From: Acanthamoeba castellanii str. Neff
Lineage: Eukaryota; Discosea; Longamoebia; Acanthamoebidae
Reading direction: 5' to 3'
DNA: 64,000 nt
Assembly: GCF_000313135.1 (NCBI RefSeq)
Contig: NW_004457313.1
Coordinates: 422,815-486,814, forward strand
The notes under the pieces were generated by a model. It was not told the origin of the DNA, searched no databases, and saw only the letters and a list, made by a program, of their open reading frames with translations. The position numbers and the translations under genes are program-made. Each line of letters opens with the position of its first letter. The first letter of the stretch is position 1. Shown here piece by piece: positions 56,867 to 64,000 of the stretch.

Positions 56867-58381
56867 CTAGAAGAACAAGACGGCTTTCAGGTGGTCGATC
56901 TGGCTCACCAAATCGTCGATGGTCCGCCTTCGCGACGGTGTGTTGGGTCCGGGTATGCCGTCGATCACCCGTTTGCGGGCCTCGAGCAGGGCCGACTCCA
57001 CCAGGAGCGACCCCTCGCCCCAGAACCCGCTTCGGTCGTCGTCGCCTGCCACCGGGCTGTCCCAGTCCGCGTCCCACGGGTCGGCTCGACCCGTGCCGAA
57101 GAAGAACCGGCGCCGGTACTTGATCACGTTGGCCCGCATGAACCGCTGGAGCTCCACATCATCGGCCAGCCGTCGCATCTGCTCCTGGATCAGTTGTTTA
57201 TTCATGAAGCTGGGGACGTCGGCGGTGTCGTTGGTGGTGGTGGCGTTGGTGGTAGCGGGGCCGCCAGGCTCCTCGGGGGCGAAGATGACCATCTCGTGCC
57301 AAGGCAGCTGGTCGACGAAGGGCAGGTGCCACCGGTCGGAGAAGAGGATCGGGATGCAGCCGCCGGCGAGCATGTTGAACAGGGCGCGGGTGGTGGGCGT
57401 GTGGCCCCGGGCCACGGCGCAGAACACGGACTGAGTGATCTGCTCGACGTAGTACGTGTGCGGCACGGTGGCGCCAAACATGGGGCCGAGCGCCTCGGTG
57501 AGCCCCCCGGCGGGGTCGGTGAAGAGGTCCTTGATCTGGAGGCGCAGGTTGGGCTCGGTGGCGATCTTGAGAGTGTCCCAGTGGGCCGCGAACATGTAGG
57601 GCCGGGGCTTGTTCATCAAGTAGTCATCGGGCAGCGTGTAGAGGAAGGAGGCCGACGAGCAGTAGGGCATGGAGATGTCCTTTACCGCATCGGGCAGTGG
57701 CAGACTGGCCGGCTCGCCAAAGCTGTCGCCCTTCCTCTTCACCCCGTTGTGTAGGATGGTGGCGCTCTTGAAGACGGCGCCGAGGTGGTCGGAGTTCTGG
57801 TTGGACTGCTGGTGGATGAGGAACTGCCGAGGCTGGGCCTGGTAGCGCGGCCCCCACTCGCTGGACTCGAGTAGCCACTTCTCTGTATCGTTGGCGGCCT
57901 GGGCGATGCACCAGGGCCACACGGGAACGATGTAGAGCGATGCTTGAGTCCGGTCGAAGGTGCGGTAGGGCGACCGTCGTAGCAGGGAGGTGAAGAGCTG
58001 CTCGCCGCCCATGTCCTCGGGCGCCTTGGCTGGCGGCCAGTCGTGGCCTCCCTTGTTGGTCTCGTTGCAGAGGTGGTTGTGCGAGGCCATGAAGGAGGTG
58101 ATGATGTAGAAGGTCACGTTGGCCAGTTCCGCCCGCAGGGTAGTGGGGTCTTCGCGGTAGGGGCCTGCAGGCGTGGCGTCGAGGCGGTGGACGACATGGA
58201 CAGAACCACTGCGTGCATGATCAGCTGCTGGCCTGGGACAGTCTGGAGGGTCGAGGCCGAAGAAGAGGCCAAGGGTAAGGTAGAACAGTGCTGAGGCTAC
58301 GAGGAGGATGCCCAACAGCGCTTGGAAGCCAGCCAGTTGACCGGAGTAGCTTTGTGAGGAGCTTAGGCCCACTAGTGGCAT
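56867..58381 (-). CDS. Exostosin-family (GT47) glycosyltransferase
   Basis: A single-exon type II membrane protein from ATG 58381 (MPLVGLSSSQSYSGQLAGFQ); the open frame extends upstream only with non-ATG codons. One membrane helix follows (LLGILLVASALFYLTLGLFF). The luminal exostosin domain has VTFYIITSFMASHNHLCNET, FTSLLRRSPYRTFDRTQASL then YIVPVWPW, MPYCSSASFLYTLPDDYLMN, RPYMFAAHWDTLKIATEPNL and FCAVARGHTPTTRALFNMLA. GGCIPILFSDRWHLPFVDQL then PWHEMVIF is the GT47 donor-site region, where (G)C.P.....LPF is typical. The C-terminus is a basic helical tail ending KAVLFF. Sits between, and opposite to, two I9-like paralogs. Acceptor unknown; Golgi location expected. Confidence 0.85.
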   Translation of the reverse strand: MPLVGLSSSQSYSGQLAGFQALLGILLVASALFYLTLGLFFGLDPPDCPRPAADHARSGSVHVVHRLDATPAGPYREDPTTLRAELANVTFYIITSFMASHNHLCNETNKGGHDWPPAKAPEDMGGEQLFTSLLRRSPYRTFDRTQASLYIVPVWPWCIAQAANDTEKWLLESSEWGPRYQAQPRQFLIHQQSNQNSDHLGAVFKSATILHNGVKRKGDSFGEPASLPLPDAVKDISMPYCSSASFLYTLPDDYLMNKPRPYMFAAHWDTLKIATEPNLRLQIKDLFTDPAGGLTEALGPMFGATVPHTYYVEQITQSVFCAVARGHTPTTRALFNMLAGGCIPILFSDRWHLPFVDQLPWHEMVIFAPEEPGGPATTNATTTNDTADVPSFMNKQLIQEQMRRLADDVELQRFMRANVIKYRRRFFFGTGRADPWDADWDSPVAGDDDRSGFWGEGSLLVESALLEARKRVIDGIPGPNTPSRRRTIDDLVSQIDHLKAVLFF

Positions 58382-58420
58382 TGCTTGCTCACTCAGGCTG
58401 TTGTGGTGCAAAGAGACATG

Positions 58421-58455
58421 TTTCCTTTTCCTTTTCCTTTTCCTTTTCCTTTTGC
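58421..58455. repeat. (TTTTCC)n hexanucleotide run in divergent promoter
   Basis: Five copies of CCTTTT between the exostosin start (58381) and I9-like copy 2 start (58674). A polypurine/polypyrimidine tract in the shared 292-bp promoter region. Confidence 0.9.
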
Positions 58456-58673
58456 AAGCTTTTCATTGAAGCCCAAAAAACCGGACAAAAAGCTCGGACC
58501 AGGCAAACGGCCGAAAGAGGGTTTGGTTGTACGCTCACCATGCAACATCATCACTGGTTTTTTTACCTGGATTCTTTTCGGAGTTACCGATGTCCCCGGT
58601 TGGTTTGGTTGGCCTGTCTTAAACCCACTCTCCGCCGAGGTTCAACAACAACACCACCACCAAGTGCAGCAAC

Positions 58674-60376
58674 ATGTTGAAGCCGGCCGCGCTTGCCGTC
58701 CTCTTCCTCTTTGCCCTTTCAGCTGCCCTGGCCACACCCGGCCGTACCACACCCAGTTCACAAACTAGCAACGGATCACTCTCTAAACGATCACCTCTTT
58801 ATTGATGTTGATCAGGCCTGGCCCCACTTCACGTGGCGACAGATCCTTCGCAGCGCGTTCCAGGCGAGTACCTGGTCGTTCTTGTTGACGAACTCACCGG
58901 TCCACTCTGTACACCACTACCTCTCCACTTCATCAACTGCTTCTGTCTTCTCCCCCTCAACCACAGTCGTATTGCTTGGCTCACTCGGAGTTATAACTAC
59001 CAATGTTCACTTTCTTTTAGTCGAGCTGCAGGTGGCCACCTTGAAGTCGATCGCCGACGCTGCGAGGGACGGGAGCGCGCTCAAGCATGTCTACTCCATT
59101 GACGCCGACGGGTCGCGCCTGCTCCTCTTCAAGCTCTCCTCCACGTACAGTCAACGCCGATCTCCATAGACATCATCGCCCACAGCTACTAACGAACGAG
59201 GAACACATCTCTAGGTCTCTGTTCAAGATTAGGGCTCACCCCTCTGTGGCCTTGGTCGAAGAGAACCAGTCCATCTACATGGACAAGGTCTGCTACACGC
59301 AGAAGGTCACTGCCGACCTGTCCAAGCGCCTCCTCGCCTGCCCGTGGACGGAAATCCACACCTCGGCCCACTTCGTTGATGTCACTCTGCGACAGGTTAG
59401 TACACTGTAACAGTGTGTGCCACTTTTACTAATCAACCTTTTAATGATTATGTTTTGGTTGATGTTCACACCTGGTTGTTTGTGTCAGCCGAACACTGGC
59501 AAGTGGAGGAATGTGAAGCTGCTTAAATACCTCGATGGTTTCTACATCGTGCTGCCCACCGACCAGAGCAGTGTCTCGTCCTATAAGGTATCACTCGCCT
59601 AGACCAGACCCGGATACTTCGTATCTTACCAACAACACCCTTGTGGGCAGTGCCCGACGCGCCTCCGAGGCTCCATGTCCGACATCGTGACCACGTGGTT
59701 CGCCGTTCGCTTCGATCCTGCAAACTTCACAGTCAACACGGGCGACTACACCTTCGTCAAGTACATGACCCCCCCCCCGCCGGCGTTCAAGATTGCATGT
59801 GTTGGTTGGGTGAGTCTCTTCTTGGGTTCTCAATCGGCCCTATGCTATCAGGACCACCGGGTACAACGCGCACCACAAGGACATGGGCCCCGATGCTGCC
59901 ACGCACGTCCCCTTCGCGACCTGCTTTGGTGCCTTCCCCCCCTCTCCCACTTTCCTCCGTCCTCCACTGACCAGTCTCCTGCGACAGGCTGCGAAGCTCC
60001 CTCACGAAACGACGGCCGCGCCGTGGTGGACCTGCGCGGCACCCCGTTCACGGTCCTCGACAACTTTAAAGTACGTCCTACCGCTGACCACCCAAAACAT
60101 GGCCATTGTTGATGTTAACGTTGGGACCTTGCAGTACTCTGGCTACATCGCCTTCGGGACGTGGACCTATTCGAACAACGCCCAATTGGTCGACCTCACC
60201 GGCGGGGTACCAGCTTCCCCCTCTCGTGGCCTTCGCCCTGCCAACTGAGATCACTGACTTTGGAGTGGTGGTGGGAATTCAAGGGCTACTGCGGCTGGAC
60301 AGCACCGGTCAAGGCGGCGGACAACGAGAGCCTGGCGTGCAACGGCGGTTGGCACCTTCAGCTCGGCCTTCTGTGA
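58674..60376 (+). CDS. Secreted protein with I9-like domain, copy 2
   Basis: ATG 58674 begins a signal peptide (MLKPAALAVLFLFALSAALA). Domain order mirrors copy 1: PGEYLVVLVDELTGP, VELQVATLKSIADAARDGSA, KHVYSIDADGSRLLLFKLSS, LFKIRAHPSVALVEENQSIY, LLKYLDGFYIVLPTDQSSVS, CPTRLRGSMSDIVTTWFAVR, TTGYNAHHKDMGPDAATHVP, DGRAVVDLRGTPFTVLDNFK, YIAFGTWTYSNNAQLVDLTG and GYCGWTAPVKAADNESLACN. Stop TGA 60374. Intron positions coincide with copy 1; several exon ends are nearly identical at the DNA level (about 56560-56620 and 60150-60210), suggesting recent duplication or gene conversion. A run of nine Cs at about 59770 sits beside an exon end. Confidence 0.68.
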
Positions 60377-60460
60377 GCACCTCCAGTCCGGCTCTTGCAC
60401 CATGGCAATGTTTGATTTCAATTTTAAAACAAGTTTTGTTGTTTTTGAATGGACGCCAAC

Positions 60461-63400
60461 TCAAGAAGGGGAGTAGGCCTGGGGGACGGCCACGTAGAGA
60501 AAGTCGCGCACGAGGCAGCACTGGAAGGGCTCGTTGGGTCCGGTCTGCAGCAGAGGCCTCTTGCCCTCCGCATCCAGCGTGTACACGTACCTGTGCGAGA
60601 AACCCACGCCAGTCAACACCACACGCACACAAACACGCACACGCACACGTACCACCGCACACGCACACGCACGCGCGCGCGCGCGCGCACACACACACAC
60701 ACACACACAAACACGAGGAGCAGGAGCGTGGGTACGGCAGGCGGAGACAAAGGAAGCTGTTGGGCGGCAGCGCAATCTCCAGGCCAGTCTCGAAACTGTG
60801 CTTCGGCCCGGTTGGGGAGGTGCTAGCCGCCGCTGCCGCACCTCCGGCCTTGGCAGTCGCCTGCTGCTGAGTCGGTTGGGCGGGCGACCACTGATTTTGG
60901 GGCGACTCAGTTGTGTGTGTGTGTGTGTGTGTCATGTGGTGTGTGTGTGTGTGTCATGTGTGTGTGTGTGTGTGTCGTGTGTGTGTGTGTGTGTCGTGTG
61001 TGTGTCGTGTGTGTGTCGTGTGCGCGCGCGGCGTGAGTACCTGAATGCGAGGGCGGAGGAGAATGCTCTCGGGCTGGTTGGGCGTGACGAAGTAGAGCCG
61101 CTGCAGCTGCGCCAGGGCCGGAGCGACCTTCTGGCAACAGCTCGCGCCGGTGCACGGCGCGTAGAGAGGGACGTCCGAGTTAAGACGCACGCGCTGATCG
61201 CCCTTCTGCATCAATGGTATCAGATACCGCACACGCACACACAACCACCGCACACGCACATGCACCACCGCACACGCATGTTTTTCCAGAGGGAAAGCGC
61301 ATACGTTTTTCATGCGATAGTGACGATCCTGCTTGTGCGCTTTCGAGGGGAGGGCCAGGAAGCGGTGGCCGGCCGGGCATTCGTACTCGAAGCCCAACAG
61401 CACACTTACAAACGTCGCTTGCGGTCTGTTTACGGCCACACACGCACCACACGCACACGACGCACCGCACACACACAACACGCGCACCGCACACGCAGCC
61501 AGCGCGCATGAGGAGTGTACGGGCAAGCTTGAAAGAGAGCGTGTGGTCGGAAGTGTGAACCGTTCGATCTTGTTGGCTGGCGGAGGGAAGTCGATGGCCG
61601 CGTCGCGCTCGTAATCGCCGTCGTAGGCCGCGTCCCTGTCTCCCTTCCGTCGCTGCCTCTCGCGTCGTCGCATCGGCGAACGCGGCGGCGACGTCGCCCT
61701 ACGACGCCACGCGGCCACACACACGTGACACGTCAACACGCCACGTCAGCACCCCCAGCGTGGCACGCCACCTTAACATACAAACGTTGTATGTACCGTG
61801 CGGCGGCGGGGAGAGCGGAGGCTGCGGCGGGCGCGATGGCGGTCGACGTGGGCACGGCGAGGCCGAGGTTGGAGGCCGCCACGTGGAGCGCGTGGCCCTT
61901 GCTCTCGAGGAACTTCTGGCGGCGGTGCATCACCGCCAGCTCCAGCGCCGTGCCCACGCTCGTCTCGGCCTTGGCGCCTGGCGTGCGAATGACGCGTCAG
62001 CGCACGACACGACACACGCGCGACCGCACACGCACACGACCACATGTACGCACCTGACGCGGAGAGAGTAGAGGTGATGGCGCCGACTTCGTCGGAAATG
62101 GCGGCGAACAGGGTGGCGAAGCCCGCGGCCGAGTCGGGCAGCGGGGCGGCCCGGTGTTGGCCCCGACCACCTACGGCGGCGGCCGGGGCTGCCGCTGCTG
62201 ACGTGGCACCTGTGGTTGCTGACGTGGCACTCGGCTGCTGCTGCTGTTGGCCCAGCATGTGGGCGGTGTTGGGTATGGGGTAGTAGTGGCAGGGCACGTT
62301 CATGAACGAAAGGTGGTTGAAGCCCTGTACGAAGCCCTCGAACGGCAGACCCGCCTCCCGACGGTACAGCGACGCCGGACCCACACGGCACAGCGACCTG
62401 CGCACCATGCGTGCGGGAATTGAGCATGTGTCGTGTCGCGTGTCGCGTGTGTGCGTGTGTGTGCGTGTGTGCGTGTGTGCGTGTGTCGTGTGTGCGTGTG
62501 TGCGTGTGTGCGTGTGTGTGCGTGTGTGTGCGTGTGTGTCGTGTTGGTACCAGGAGGGGAAGGAAGGAAAGGAAAAGCTGAAGTCCGGGTCCGGTCCGCC
62601 GATGGAGCGGGCGAGAGGAAACTCGAAGAGGATGGCCTCCCGACAGCAGTCCATCAGGAAGAAGTCGTAATTGGCCTCCTTCGCATCAAATGGATCCTCT
62701 CTGCGCGCGGCACGCGTGTCAGATATCGAGCAGGACGCACAACACGCGACACGACACACTCGACACACACACACACGCGCACCTTATTCTCCTGGACCGC
62801 CCACAGTTACACGCGTGGAGAGCACGATGCGCGGACGAGTGCGGAATGCAGCGTTCCTACGTGTGCGTGTGTGGGGGAGGAGGTAACTGTTGAGAAACCG
62901 CAGCAGTGCCGGCAGGCGCCTGCGCGAGCGAATACCTCGTAATTGGCTTCCTCGTCGTCGTAGCCTGGCTCCGCGTCAACGTCGCCTTCTCGCTCACCCT
63001 CCTCTGCGTTGTTATCGTCGTCATCGTCATCGTGACGTTCTTCGTCGTCATCGTCGTCGTTGCCACCGTCGTCGTCGTCATCGATGTCGTCGTCGTCACG
63101 CGACCGACTTCGCAGCCGATCGCGGTCTCGAGGCCTCACCTCCTCCACCCCCTCTTCCTCTTCATAGTCTTTATCTTCAACCGTGTCCCTTCGCTGCGCG
63201 CCGCGTCGTCGCGGGTCGTCCCTGCTTGGATGAACGGCCCCGACCCCGCCCCGCGCTCTCGGCTGCGGCTGCGGCCTGCGCCGCCGGCGCTCCGTGTTGC
63301 CCTTGGCCAAGGGCGGAGGCAGCGAAGAGACGGAGGCCTCTGCCGCGGGCGTGGTCGATGACACCGCGCCGTCGGCTGGCACCGTGTGAATGCGGTACGT

Positions 63401-64000
63401 GCACGGTCGGCCCGTGAGACTGTGCGCGTGTGCGGTCGTGTGCGTGCGGTCGTGTGGTGTGCGTGTGCGGTCGTGCGTTATGATAAGGGACGGCTGATAG
63501 TGTTGACCCAGTATTTGGGGGTACCTGAGGGCGTCACAGAGGCGTCGGCCGTTCTCCCAGAATTTGGTGCACTCCTCTTTGAGCCGCGCGATGAACGTCT
63601 CCACAGCGGGACCGCGTGCGTTCTGATAGAAATAACGAAGCGCCTTGTCCAACTGCGCACATACATGACACCACGACACGCACGCGTTAAGAAAAGCTGC
63701 GTCGACTCCCTGCGCATGTGCGGTGGTGCGCGTGCGCGCGTGCGTGTCGTGCGTGCCTGCTTTTCATGGACCGACGAGGGGTAGCACTGCGGAAGGTCTC
63801 GCACGTAGGTCTCCTTGGCCGCTGGCAATGCCTGCATGCAACGGCTACGTCCCATTGACACGCGTCAGTTGAACTTCAACATTGTTTAAACACCAGTGTA
63901 TTATTAATAATAATATGAATTAGAAAGTGGCATGTGCGCACCTTTGGGAGAACTTGTACTCGGGGTCGAGAAAGCTCTTCAGCTTGTCGTGGACCACGGC
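60461..64000 (-). CDS. SMG8: Nonsense-mediated decay factor SMG8, 5' part outside window
   Basis: SMG8 with SMG9 restrains the SMG1 kinase in NMD. The minus strand enters at the right edge and ends at TGA 60461. Exons in order give ALPAAKETYVRDLPQCYPSS, LDKALRYFYQNARGPAVETF and IARLKEECTKFWENGRRLCD, the classic SMG8 block with ARGPA and FW.NG..LC. A long acidic/Arg-Asp region follows, then FLMDCCREAILFEFPLA, GFNHLSFMNVPCHYYPIPNT, FVSVLLGFEYECPAGHRFLA, SDVPLYAPCTGASC, LQRLYFVTPNQPESILLRPR and SFLCLRLPY near the end. GFEYECP.GHRF is the family hallmark. The acidic insert (DDDDIDDDDDGGNDDDDDEE) is longer than in animals. Many introns bear CA/TG repeats. Confidence 0.85.
60620..60712. repeat. Alternating purine-pyrimidine tract (CACACG/CGCG/CACA), Z-DNA-prone
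   Basis: CACACGCACAC units pass into a (CG)n core (about 60672-60689) and then (CA)n, nearly unbroken pyrimidine-purine alternation over about 80 bp in the last intron of SMG8. Confidence 0.9.
60908..61022. repeat. (TG)n with TCGTG/TCATG interruptions
   Basis: About 110 bp of TG dinucleotides broken by TCATG or TCGTG in an SMG8 intron; the opposite strand sense to the tract at 60620. Confidence 0.95.
62432..62543. repeat. (GTGTGTGC)n / GTGTCG microsatellite
   Basis: GTGTGTGCGTGTGTGC repeats fill another SMG8 intron. Confidence 0.95.

Noticed and set aside
54989..60376. Subtilase genes
   Set aside because: The I9-like region is present but no DTG/HGTH/GTS catalytic motifs follow in either paralog.

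Overview
This is a GC-rich, intron-dense nuclear segment from a free-living amoebozoan, most likely Acanthamoeba or a close relative. That placement is inference. It rests on many short GT-AG introns filled with TGTCG/CACACG microsatellites, an actin-fragmin kinase of the Physarum/amoebozoan type, fungal-style Zn2Cys6-PAS factors outside fungi, eukaryotic tRNAs with Pol III terminators and a short TTAGGG tract. About 23 protein genes, four tRNA genes, one MITE-like element and several gene relics can be supported.

Layout: 0-5 kb, ELP2 (3' end cut off) and a LigB/DODA-type dioxygenase, both minus. 4.7-9.4 kb, a SANT/U-box nuclear protein and actin-fragmin kinase, both plus. 9.6-13.3 kb, a membrane-anchored sphingomyelinase/endopolyphosphatase-like phosphoesterase divergent from RPB12. 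13.5-17.5 kb, tRNA-Ser(UGA), tRNA-Gly(GCC), tRNA-Val(AAC), a CENP-P-like gene and tRNA-Ser(CGA). 17.6-25.2 kb, a MYND-UBE3D fusion divergent from RPB10, a CUE/ADP-ribosyltransferase protein and a basic hypothetical. 26-30.8 kb, ARF GTPase, STE20-type kinase and an SREK1IP1-like zinc knuckle. 30.8-37.2 kb, a disturbed zone: duplicated pieces of the CDC123-like gene, a CpG-poor block with a novel gene, a secreted Asp-box protein, a frameshifted P-loop fragment and a telomere-like repeat. 37.3-49.4 kb, CDC123-like with a CaaX end, an FZO-like dynamin GTPase, an unknown gene, SMU1 and a PAP2 membrane protein. 50-54.9 kb, tandem Zn2Cys6-PAS factors. 55-60.4 kb, two secreted I9-like paralogs flanking an exostosin glycosyltransferase. 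60.5-64 kb, SMG8 (5' part cut off).

The most striking signal is in base composition. Two blocks (about 13.62-15.48 kb and 31.29-34.20 kb) are nearly free of CpG inside a CpG-rich genome. In the second, a 58-bp relic of a CDC123-like exon (31313-31370) differs from its source (38676-38733) at eight places. All eight are former CpGs now TpG or CpA, and nothing else differs. This looks like cytosine-methylation-driven decay of repeated or foreign DNA. The first block carries a 590-bp element with 28-bp terminal inverted repeats and a putative TGTG target duplication, and is bracketed by tRNA genes.

Most genes are core housekeeping functions (Elongator, Pol subunits, splicing, NMD, ubiquitin, small GTPase, membrane dynamics) with no operon logic. 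Short divergent intergenic regions suggest shared promoters. Spans given for spliced genes run from start to stop codon; splice sites were placed by eye.
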